Source: Lota lota (taxonomy: Eukaryota > Chordata > Actinopteri > Gadiformes > Lotidae). From it: DNA of 64,000 nucleotides. The translations under genes and the position numbers were made by a program. The stretch is from NCBI GenBank assembly GCA_026745465.1, contig JACYXH010000088.1, positions 25,001 through 89,000 of the forward strand, read 5' to 3'. This document shows, piece after piece, positions 1 through 11,200 of this stretch. Under the pieces are notes generated by a model that saw only the letters and a list, made by a program, of their open reading frames with translations, made no database searches and was not told the DNA's origin. Every line of letters begins with the position of its first letter. Position 1 is the stretch's first letter.

Positions 1-1640
1 CACACATCTGACAGAGGACTGGTTGCAACCAGTACTTTGCTTTTTGTGTTCCTTACAAGCAAACACTTTCCACAAATACAAAACTTAATTTGTTTTATTA
101 GATGGTCATAAGGAAATTGAAAACAGGACACACCTGGCATCTTTATCTTTACTGCCATATCACATTTTGTGTTTACAAGATTACATATTTCTCTTGAATT
201 GTGCAGGTAGTGTGGGTAATACACTTACTATTTACATGCAAACATTAATTCTGCAAAGCCCTCCCTTGTGGTGGTCCCTTGTCGTCCCATTTAACACATT
301 GTAAGGCGGTGAGTAGGCTAATTTCTTCCTGACTGCGTGCAGCATATATATGGTATGCAGTAAACCTTAATGAGCCTTTAACAGATCAAAGTGACACTGT
401 TGACTGTGACAATGGAGCAAGCACCAACGGATATGATCTCACCCTCTTGTTGATCATTTGCCAGCTTCAAGCGTGCAGCGTATGTGTCTTGTACCTGAAA
501 ACCTTGTGACTCCTGGCCTCCTGTCTGGAGTCTTCTTTTCCCACAGTGTATAGACCCTCCTCCTCCTCCAGTGGAAAATGGTCACAGGTGCGGAACAACA
601 GGGAAACTGAATGAAAGTGTGTTGATCTATCCCACGCTGACTCCTGCATATAGGTTTCAGTTACTACCTATCATCTCCCATTAGAGGCTAGACCCAAGCA
701 ATCCTTGTACTGATGTCAGAGGATGAACTCTTTGCTAAATACCTTCTGTTCTGATATCCCATGTTGAAGCCCTTACCTCTGGGACCCTATTGCAGAATTA
801 CTATGTAATCACCCCTGTGTTTTAGTTTGTTTACTTAGCCTTTATGGGTAGGTTAACATTAGCAAGGGTATTTAAAGCAGAAGATACTAATAATACCAAT
901 ATCATTAGTCCCAAGTAAGGGTTAAATTGAAGAAAAAATCTTTCGTTGATCATTCTCTTCTTAGAATAAGTTCTGTCCTCCTCTTAACAAATCCTTTCCG
1001 GCGTGGGTCTAGTCGTCTCCCTTGTGGACCATCGTTTCTCTAGTAGTCCATCAAGTTCTAGTGGCTCTGTGGGTGGATTACCTCATGCATGCCTACTTCA
1101 TGTCTTGGTCTCCACATTCACACTGTATTCACGCTGTAGACCTATGTCAGGGCCTAATTAAAGGGCAAGACAAATGAGCAAGGGGAAGAACAGTGCTGCT
1201 TAGGAACATGAGAAGGGCTTGTAGCCATTCATGACTCATCAAGTGCAAGACAGAGATGGAGGTCAAGCGGAAGGTGAAGGCATCCTACGAGAGCAGAAAA
1301 AATAGTTATATTTATATTACGTTCAATATATATATATGTATATACATATAATTTATATTTAAAAAATATATATTTTGTATATATATACATATATATACAT
1401 GTATATATAAAATATATTCTTATTGACCACCTATTTCCTGTCGTCGTGTCGGCGAAATGAAAGATCCTTGGCGCGGTTGGTCCTTACATTGTATGTAGCT
1501 ACAAGATAAAACATTGCCTGTAAGCTCTTATACGACTGTTTCTGTAACTTTTTTAGAGCGCTGCAAGCGCCCACAGCTGTCTTGTGCGACTTCCTTAAAG
1601 TGAAAGTGGCTGTGAGCATGCGCAGAGTCGAACCACTGCA
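1..1640. other. Upstream intergenic DNA, no gene seen
   Basis: No convincing reading frame or splice structure was seen on either strand. The only marked structure is an AT-rich block at about 1318-1416 built of TATA/ATAT steps. Confidence 0.5.
1318..1416. repeat. AT-rich (TA)n-like low-complexity block
   Basis: The tract is almost entirely alternating A and T with a few G or C interruptions and is strongly self-complementary. It lies about 230 bp upstream of the likely cdkn2a/b promoter. Confidence 0.7.
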
Positions 1641-1647
1641 GCAACAC

Positions 1648-1655
1648 TGACGTCA
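1648..1655 (+). promoter_or_regulatory. Perfect CRE (TGACGTCA) in the likely cdkn2a/b promoter
   Basis: TGACGTCA is the full palindromic CREB/ATF site. It sits about 250 bp upstream of the cdkn2a/b start codon, just before a CTTAAG stretch. Promoter use is inferred from position alone. Confidence 0.4.
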
Positions 1656-1906
1656 CCCGTACTTAAGCCAGGCAAGCCCGGACAGACACCACCGGCAGGA
1701 GAGTCACACGACGCGCTGTACTTCATCCTAGTCAATGGACTGTTTATCGGAATTGACAGAAGGCAGATTGAACGACAAATAGGAATACACTTCGAAAACG
1801 TATTTATTTTAAGTAAAAAATATATATTTTAAAAAAAAAGCTGGCCATAGACACAACCTCTTGTTTTTAGTGAGCAGGAGTTTTGTTCACTGTTGTGTTC
1901 CTAGCC

Positions 1907-2899
1907 ATGACACTTGAGGACGACCTCGCATCAGCAGCAGCGACCGGGAACACCGCAGGTGTGGAAGATCTCCTTCGAAAAGGGGCCGATGTGAACGGTG
2001 TGAATAAGTACGGGAGGACGCCGTTGCAGGTCAGTGTTGACAGCGGACGTCAAAGTCCCGGCGAGCGTGTCTTAACTGTCATTTAATGCTTGGTTCGTGC
2101 AGTGCATCACGCTGATCAATAAAATCGTAGAATATTAGTATATTCATCATCAATTGTAGGTAGACTTATCCAGCAATAATTATGCTGGCCTAAATCAGCA
2201 GTTTATTTTCACGTCGGTCTTTTTTTTTATCACACTTGTTTACAACCGGAAATATCACGGTTATGTCCAAATTCACGCAATGTGGATTTACGATGCACCA
2301 CGCCTGTCACTCCATAGAACCGGTCGTTTTGAGCTTTCATTTGCATCCCATATTAACAAGGGATAGCATATTTCCCTAAACAAAATTCGTGACCAACCAC
2401 GCGTGGTGCAAACCAAAACCTTTTAATGTTAACTGAGACATCTGCCTCCAACATAATAATGCTATAGGGCCCGTTATTGTTATTATTGTTAATATTATTA
2501 TTATGCAATTTGGAAGCAACGAGTCAATCAATGAGGCGTGTCTTTTGTCGCGTAGGCCTCTTACTTATAAATCTTTTTAAAGCACAATACAATCCACGCA
2601 ACTCTACATGGTGTCAATGTTTCCATCGTTTGCTTGTGAAACGGAAGGTGATGATGATGGGGAGCACCGCGGTCGCCCGCCTGCTGCTCACGCGAGGCTC
2701 GCGGCCCAACGTCGCGGACAGAAGCACCGGGACCACCCCGCTGCACGACGCCGCGCGGGAGGGCTTTCTGGACACCGTGAAGATCCTGCTGGAGTTCTCC
2801 GCCAACCCCGTAGCCGTGGACAACAGCAACTGTCAACCTGTGGATTTGGCGAGGGAGCGTGGATACGGCGACGTCGTGGCGTTTCTCGAGTCCTTGTAG
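1907..2899 (+). CDS. cdkn2a/b: Cyclin-dependent kinase inhibitor 2A/B (INK4 family), 2 exons
   Basis: INK4 proteins bind CDK4/6 and block cyclin D kinase activity, holding RB active and arresting cells in G1. Exon 1 is 1907-2029 (41 codons, donor GTCAGT). Exon 2 is 2648-2899 (acceptor AAG, TAG stop). The junction falls between codons and reads GRTPLQ|VMMMGS, the junction typical of INK4 genes. The product is 124 aa, shorter than human p16 (156) and p15 (138) because the C-terminal tail is missing. It is made of ankyrin repeats, with DVNGVNKYGRTPLQ in the first and PLHDAAREGFLDT in the third. I chose the ATG at 1907 (GCCATGA context); an in-frame TTG at 1883 lacks support. The neighbour mtap is convergent, as expected for this locus. 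No ARF first exon was seen upstream. Confidence 0.93.
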
Positions 2900-4620
2900 G
2901 AGAAAGAAAAAGCCTTAAAAGGATTGTTGCACTTTTTCTCGTCACTGCCTTTGCGGGCTCTTTGGGACACCATTGACGGGCCGAACGGGACCTGCGGCCT
3001 GAATAAGGCCCTTCGGATCGACTGTTTTTTGTCGTTTTATTTATTGTTTTAATCTATTGCTGAATATAGGAACACACGCCTTCAAACTATAAATGACGGT
3101 TACGTAGTCCTAAAGGCTATATAGTTAGGAGTTTTAACACCTTCAGGCTATTCCGCAAGACTGGGGCTTTAGTGTTATACTTGTCATTGCTTTTTAATTG
3201 TTGATAGGCTATTAGTTAGACCTACGCTGGACAGAGCCTATGAGTCTCGTATTATAGGCCTAACCCTAAATAATAAGTCCTAATAGGCCTACTGTAGGAT
3301 GCGGCTATGCACTTTATTAACCTGCCCGTCCGGCAGCTGAGAGGAGGCCTCAGCTCTTGGTCCCAAACGGCCCTCCCGTTCCTCAATCACTAAAGTGTAG
3401 AAGTGAGGGCCTATAGTCTAGGACGCAAAGAGATCATGTTTGTTCTGAGCAATAATTTGCTAATCATGTTTTGTAGCTCTAAAGGCTACAAGTAAACACT
3501 GGGTTGGGAAAGCTGTTGAGAATGAGCCTACTCAAATGATCACTTTAAAAAATATATAAAGATATGGTGAATACAAAAATACAGCCTATAACGAATATAG
3601 GCTAGTTCTGTGAATAACCATAGGCCTATTTTTGTTTGATCAAAATAGGGTTTCATATCGAAATATAGGCCCATCAACCCTAAAAGGACGGTTGTAATAT
3701 CCTCATTCGTCTCAATGAATTGTTAAATAAATTGTACAAAATATATTATTCAGGCAATAGGCCAGTTATTTATTAAACATCTATATTTGGTGGCCAAGAT
3801 GCGTTGTAATGTGAATATTTCTTACAAAACCAAACATGAGATACGCCCCTTGTGAATGCAAGTCTTCCTTATCACTTAACGCCAGACAATCACCACAAAT
3901 ATTACATTTAAACCTCGAAGCACAAGTTTAGTCTCGCATGCGCAAGACCCATTTATTGCACCATGTTTGATGTCTCATATAGACCTAAGCTATAAGTAGG
4001 CCTACAATTACCGTTTGTGTGAGGGGTAATCGGTTGTCCTATATACCAATAAAAAACAGTGAAATGTGAATTTGTGCAAATAAATAAATATTTTAATATT
4101 TTTTTTGTTTCAATGTTATGCCAAATGCACGTAGGCCTACTAGATAAGTTCCATTTATGAAAATGTTTTAGTTTAAAGATGGGCTAAAGAAACATTCAAA
4201 TAATATATTGGATTCCTGTTTCAATCATTAACATTTGGTTAATCAAGAACTTAAAAAATAATTGTAGGCCTAGGTCATCTGCATGCAAAGTAAAACAGAT
4301 TGGATTAGGCCTTTAAACCTGTTGACTATGTGTGTTAAAGCATACAGGTTTGTAATGTAGGCCTACTTACATGCCTTATTTTTATAGGTCATATAGTTTG
4401 ATTGCACATTTTACTTTCATTTTCAAGAGCAATTTAGAGTATCAGGATTATAAACAAGTTGTAAACCGTAATTTGGAACAATAGTCCAATGTTTCTGATA
4501 CCGTTTTGGTCCACATTAAATATTAATCTGTTCTTCAGGCCTAACAAACTGTACTTTACCTTTTTTCATTTCAAATTTATTCCAGATGCAAAGCTTTCAA
4601 TAAAATCCAGGTTGATCATT
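2900..4620 (+). other. Probable cdkn2a/b 3' UTR and downstream region
   Basis: No reading frame of note was seen. AATAAA signals occur at 3726-3731 and 4599-4604. The stretch is AT-rich and unusually full of the word TAGGCCTA (see findings). If the distal signal is used, the 3' UTR is about 1.7 kb. Confidence 0.4.
3255..4365. repeat. Dispersed cluster of the palindromic 8-mer TAGGCCTA
   Basis: Exact copies begin at 3255, 3284, 3621, 3998, 4132, 4265 and 4358. Many near copies such as ATAGGCTA, TAGGCCCA and TAGACCTA lie between them. Spacing is irregular, so this is not a tandem array. Confidence 0.8.
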
Positions 4621-4636
4621 TGTTTTTATTGAAGCT
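4592..4636. terminator. Palindrome with poly(A) signals on both strands
   Basis: AATAAA on the + strand (4599-4604) and AATAAA on the - strand (4625-4630) lie in the two arms of an imperfect inverted repeat (AGCTTTCAATAAAA and its near complement). It lies between convergent cdkn2a/b and mtap and gives each a plausible 3' end. Shared use is inferred. Confidence 0.5.
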
Positions 4637-5285
4637 GTTCAGATGAGTCAACAAAATTAAGCCTGTGTGTTTGCATATCCCTATAATGAAGCAGGATATC
4701 CAAGTGCATAAAGTAGCCTTTGACCGATAAAACCAAAGATACGGACTACAAGACTATCACAATAATCCCACCAGCTGATATCCTAATATCTCTTAGGTAG
4801 TCAATGTTTACAAAGGCTAACAACGATGTAAAATAATAAGCCATGCAACAAGCAAATCTCAATTCAACCTTCTAATACTGAACCTAACAATGGGATACAA
4901 AGCGAAACAAAACAATCGATTATGATCTCCCAAATTAATTAAATTGTGACCGAGAACTTTGAACACTGATCTTCCAAACTCTCCGGGACTCTCCCCCCAT
5001 TACATGATGGCCCTTCATAAAACCATGCGGAAGTGTTCTACCAGAGTGAATTGTATGTACAGATTGTAAATGACCTCGCTGTTATTTGCAGCTTTGTTCA
5101 TTTAAAAAAAGGAAACACTGAGGAGACATGCAGTAGATGTGCCAGGCACTTTCTTGTGATTGGAGATTGACCGCTGATCCAAACCCAGGCGGAGGTGGAG
5201 GCATTTGAAGGCTAGAGCTGGCGGCGGTGGTGGTGGTGGTGACAACGTGTTGGTGTGTGTGTGAGTGTAGCGGAGTTTGCATTAC
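4600..5285 (-). other. Probable mtap 3' UTR
   Basis: The stretch below the mtap stop codon has no gene. It contains a GGT/GGC-rich triplet run at about 5190-5260, and the first AATAAA on the minus strand is at 4625-4630. Confidence 0.4.
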
Positions 5286-8200
5286 TCAGTGCTTGGGTAA
5301 CATCACGGAAGACTGAGCCAGTGTCTGGAATACAAAGAAGAATACAATTACATACATTATTATTTAGCTATGAATTTCTATGATTATTTACTACAAATTG
5401 TATTTTACATGATCAAAACAATCTAAAATAATAAGTAAAGTAAGTAATAAGTAAAGCAGTTTTTTGGGTTTTAACATCCTTTTGGCTTTAACAGATTTTT
5501 TTATTCAACTGAGACATTATGTTCTTTTGAGTTAATTTCTTCAATCAAAATACAAGCAATTAGCATGGCTCACCAACGCCTGCAATTGTTCAGCCCATGA
5601 CAGAAATTAGGTATTTGAAATATGCCAGTGGCAAAAATAAATGAATCTGGAAACAGGGGCCAACTAACACCTAATAAATAAAGTAAAAAAACATAAAGAA
5701 AGAAGTATACACCATTCAGGATTTATTTTTAATATAAAGAAATATAGAATGAATTGCATTTGTAAGACAATGGCCAAACTGTCATTTTTATATACTTGAA
5801 TCATAGTATTATATACACTGTATAAACATGTTGGTCTCCAAGTTACTACTACCTATTCTAATAAAGGATGAGCATTATCAAAAATGTCAGGCAAGACATG
5901 TCACGTTTTCATGTAAATTAACTCACAAGTGATGTTGAGTTCAAACAGCATGTATTCGTGTTTAATAGATGGTATTAATAGTTGGTATTGTTTGGAACTT
6001 TTTTGGGGGTATTTTCGTTGTCCAATTCACACGATGTTGAAGAAGTTGGCACACACGTTGAGACATAGCATCTCTGTATGTCCCTTACCACAAAAATGTA
6101 ATATTTCAGATTAATGGAGCTACCGTGGATTTACATGATTTGAGTGATCTCAGCCTCACTTGAAAGTTGCTTGGATAAAAGCTTGATATTCTGTCAAATG
6201 AAGAAAGCTAATGGAACAGAAGCGTTTGGCAAAATGAAAGGAAATGACTGATAAAGACTTACTTTCAGGCTTTTTATGGTCTGAGACCAATCCATTTGGC
6301 AGATCTGGGGAATCACTGTGAGCAGGATGCTGCTTGCTTTGTTTGCATTTTCCTTCATGGTCTTCAGTACGTTGTCCACACACACCTTAGCCAGTGAGAG
6401 AACATGATCCCGTTAACTGAAATGGTTAAATAATGATCAATGTCAATGTATTTGATCAATTTTTTTTAAAACAAACCACTAAATAAAATGTTACTTTTGT
6501 ATTCGTAAGTAACCAGACAGAAGCAGCCTACAGGTTATCAATGGGACAAACCTAAGTGGATGTTTCTGATGGTTTGCTGCAAGACAAATATTGATTCTTG
6601 TATCACACCTTCCCTCGATCATTACCTGAGGAGACCCGTCAGGACCAAACTAGGCTCTCTCCGTGCCTTCAGACACCCAGAGTCACGTACACACACACTG
6701 GGACCGTACATTTCAAACACAACCACCCCCCCTCCCCCACTGCAGCATTATTTGCTTTACAGTTGGAAATCCTTGATCAAATTAATTTGTAACCACACAC
6801 ACACACTTTTATTTCACTTTGACAGTCGAATCAAAGCTACCACGGTTCCCTTCACACCCAGAAAACATTTTGGAGGAAAAAATCTGGAAGGCGACCCAAT
6901 AACCCAAGTCTCCAACGGGAAACCGGTTCAACACTACATAACAATCAACAAAGATCCACTTCATCCTCTAACATACTTCACGAACATAATCTCCACAAAG
7001 CAACCACTCAGTCTACTAGGTTCCAGTCAAGTCTTGAGTGGGGATTTTGGTTTTTGGGATGACTATGATATCAACAGTGATCCGGTGGCCGGGACTGAGT
7101 GTGGCTGGTGTGGACGGTGACTCACTGTGACTCAGCCTCCTATAGTGAGGACTCTTAGACGGAACCTGGCAGGCAGGCCAACTTCTAGCGGAGGTTGGGG
7201 GCAGAGGGGCAGGATGTAGTTCGGAAGGAGGCAGGAGGAGAGAGTGGCGGGGTCAGGTGGTGGTGGGGGCGGAAGGATGTGGTGAGCGTTTTGCAACAGT
7301 GGGGACGAGGTCGGCTGCCGGAACTCTAACTGGAACTGAATATGGACAAGCAAAGCTCCGCAATCACAACACACACCGGTAGGCAGTCGGGGTGTGTGTG
7401 CTTGCGTGTGTGTGCTTGCGTGTGTGCTTGCGTGTGTGTGTATGCTTGCGCGTGTGTGTGTGCTTGTGTGTGTGTGCGCGTGTGTGTGTCTGTCTGTGTG
7501 TCTGAGGACAAATGAGGACACAATGCACTCGAGATTCCACCAAGCATTTACAACCATGACGGATAGCTTCATTTAAGCTTATTTTGCTATATAAAAGGCT
7601 TTTCAATGTGACTTTTTTTACATAGAGTAAAATACAAATTTATATTATTGCTTAGCTTGTTACTGAAAAGCTAAATTTCTTTCAACTTGAAACAAAACTG
7701 GCAAATTGTTGCAAATATCTGATTTCTAAAGCATATTGACTTGACAAAAACCATGAAATAAGGTGGTCCCACATATGAATCATATGAAAGTAGCTTGATG
7801 TGATTCATGAGCCCTTCTGAAAGCTGTGGCATTTTTAATGGAGAAAGATGGCATCTGGTTATTGAATAAGCCCAAGTTAAAAAGTATGATAGTCATGTTT
7901 AAAGTAACGGCACTCAGTTGGTTGGCTTTGAATGACATTTAGTGATCTAGGTCGTCATCATGCTGAAGCCCTCATTATCGTGGTCATTCCACTTTGTGGC
8001 ATCACCCACACCTATCATATAGACCGATCATACAGTACAACAGACTCAACACATTTGGATGGGCAGAACCCATAGTGGAACATTCCGGCCATGCAGGAAG
8101 TATTCTCCGAAGCCAGTTGAGCCTCTTTAAAGATATGCAGCGACCATAAACGCATCTAGGTGTACCTAGCAAGAAGACATTCTTGTAGTGTTCCACTGCA

Positions 8201-11200
8201 TTTAGGCCCTCTAGCAAACAACTTGTTTTGCTTTCGCTTCCTCTCGGTACAATTCTCAACTTATTCAAGAGACGTAGCACACCATTATAAGTAATTAGGC
8301 ATTGCACAGAGCAGGTTTGACCAAGTAATACAAATTTGAATCCATGAATATGGATCATATGAGACGTAATCCTTTTGTCCCGCAAACTAATCATTGAACC
8401 GAAGCTGGAAAATGGGATAATGATTAGTTAAATCATTATCCCTGCTAAAACGCAGGGACCAATAAGTTATTTGTAATTTAAATTCCTTAACTTGGGTCAT
8501 TCAAGGTAAATTCTTGTCTGCTCTTTCAAGTCAGTGCAACTTGGTCAATAAAATGCACATCTTTTTTTTTAAATATTGTTTTATCAATTCATATTAATTA
8601 TGCATTTGTTTCTTCCATCAACATCGACACCAGATAAGTAGACTAGTTTAGTGTATAATTAGGTACGTGACAAGATGCAAAAGATTGTTGTCCTCACCAA
8701 AGAAGTTTGGTGACATTAAAGAGTTGTTAATTAATGAGGGAGACTGGATTAGACAGGAACCAAAACAGTTTTCTGCCAGGCGCAGCAAACTCCTTGTGCG
8801 CGATACAGAGCGCTTCCTTTGACCAAAACTGTCTTACGTATACTATGCTGGGATTCCATGTACACGTCGGAGCAGGCCGCACAAGGCGGCAGCTTTTAGT
8901 GTTAACTTCCATTCAAAACTCACACTTTACAACGGAAATAATTCCAACTTACAATGTTCAAGCTATTTCCTTTTAGACATGATCGGACAAAAGAGGCTAG
9001 GCTATATATAGTAAACATGGAATGTAATGGAGGGAAGATTTTTATGTGATCAGGCTATGCAATCCCTTTTCTTGTGCCAATCCGGTTATATTAACGAGTA
9101 TGAATAATGTGGTCTTTCTGGCTGGTGCTCCTCGAATTGGCACGCATGGGTGTGCCACAGGTTAGGGTTGGAGTAGTCGCTCAAATCCAAACTCAAATCT
9201 GGGTGGACGGGTTTCCTTTCTTTCTATTTGTTTCAAACAATCATGTTTGTCGAAACAAATATGGAGATGGGGATCTGTAAGTAATTATTTACACCGAACA
9301 CAAACTGAGTAAAAATGGGTTTGTAAAGGTTTCAAACCAACACCGTTAAGACAGTACACTTATTAAAACCACATTCCGAAAACCTCATCCACTCGTGCAA
9401 ATTTGTTTTCTTTCGCAGACTATCTCAGACGAATCAGAAAAACAAGGTGTGACTCCGCTTGGTTTCCAACCCAGATTCTGTGCCGTCTCCCACCAGAGGT
9501 TTTGCTAAAACAAAGCAGGACTGCTAGAACCAAGATACGGGTTAAAGAAGGGCCGTCAAAGTAGTCAGACGTCACTCACCGCCTCCTCGTGCTCCTTCCA
9601 GCAGTCGTAGTCAGTTGCCATGGCGATGCTGGCATAGCACAGCCCCGCCTCCTTTGCCAGCACCACCTCGGGTACGGTGGACATGTTAATGACGTCGGCA
9701 CCCCACTGGCGAAACATGAGGCTCTCGGCTCGTGAGGAGAAGCGGGAGCCTTCGATGGTCAGCATGGTGCCCCGGGCGTGGCACTTTATGCCCAGGCTCC
9801 TCGCCACCTCCACCAGCACCTGTGTCAGCAAGGAGACACCATCATGATGTTGCGCTTAGGGCGTGGCCTAAGGAAAGGGGGTCGGAGACGGGTTGCATTG
9901 CTCCTCGGGTCCCAAGGAAGCCATTGGCAACGAATGAATGAATGAATGAATGCATTATAAATCCCCTTAGTCGTAAGAAAGCTGGTACGAAACAGCTAAT
10001 AGCTACCATGTTAATCCCCTTAGGGTGCAGTTTCTGAAACATTTTAATTGAGTTGTTGAAAACAACAGCAGTGTGGACCAAGTACTGGGTGGAAACCGAT
10101 TAGTATTGTGAAGTACTTTTTGTTCCTTGAAAGAAAAGGTGTTATGAATCAATACTATTCATAAAAAATAAAGGTTATATTAGCTACAAGGCTGCTCACC
10201 TTGATTTAAAAAGGATAACTAAAAACAAATTTATCTTGCATCTTCTGGGTGACAAAAATATAAAGTTTGTATAGAGGTTAGTATTGATCCAATATGTAAG
10301 TGAAAGTTAAAATGAATGAATACAGAAACCTAAAACTTCTAAATCTTTGTTTTTTCTGATCAGAGAGGGTTTTTCAGACTGTGTTCATTCACATTTAAAT
10401 TCATTAAACATAATGTTAAAGCAGCATGAAAGCAATCAAATGTAAATGTTGCAGTTGTTAGTATGGGCAGACAGTAGCTACTGTCCATCGGTCATTGGTG
10501 TTGCTTGCTACTGGTGTTGGCAGACTGCTGTAGTAGATTGAGTTCAACAAAATACTGCAGTGCTCAGGTCACCAAGTTTTAGATTCTAGACCAAAGGCAT
10601 TTATATCAATTGTATAAGACAATGGAGGTAACAGAAGAATTCCAGGCACAGTCGCACACACACTGAACTATGTGACTAAATTGTAATATTGGAATGTGTT
10701 TGTTTATATATTCTTTTACATATATTTGTTACACCTGACCGATTAGGAAGAAGTTTGCTGGTTTGAAAACCCTCCGCAATGATCATTTAAAATGATCATT
10801 TAACATAATTTATCATTTTATTAAGTGATGATGTCACGTGTGGGGGTGTGGTCTAAAGAAAAGGGAGGCGGGCTGCTGCTCACGTCTCTGGTCCTGTTGC
10901 AGAAGGGCTCTGCCATGGGGATGTGGCACACGCCAGGAGGGTGGTTGGGCTGCCCGTCATAGAAGGTTTGGGCTCTCTTTGTAGTCCTAGTGGAGGCAGT
11001 TGTTGAGAGAACATTTAAGAAACTTACGTTTTTAACCCTTTTATCCGACGGGGCTTACACAAGAGGATAGGAACAATCATACTATAGCAAACAAAATAGA
11101 ATAACAAACAACAAAATCAACAAGAAAGAAAAAAAAAATGTACACACATGATATGTTTAGGGTGGAAAATTACTATACATTGTATATAATTATATCTCAA

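Noticed and set aside
2561-2945. Minus-strand frames opposite cdkn2a/b exon 2
   Set aside because: Shadows of a GC-rich coding exon.
6560-7120. 186-aa plus-strand frame
   Set aside because: It lies in an mtap intron or flank, has low-complexity composition ([14 protein letters not shown]), and shows no recognisable domain.
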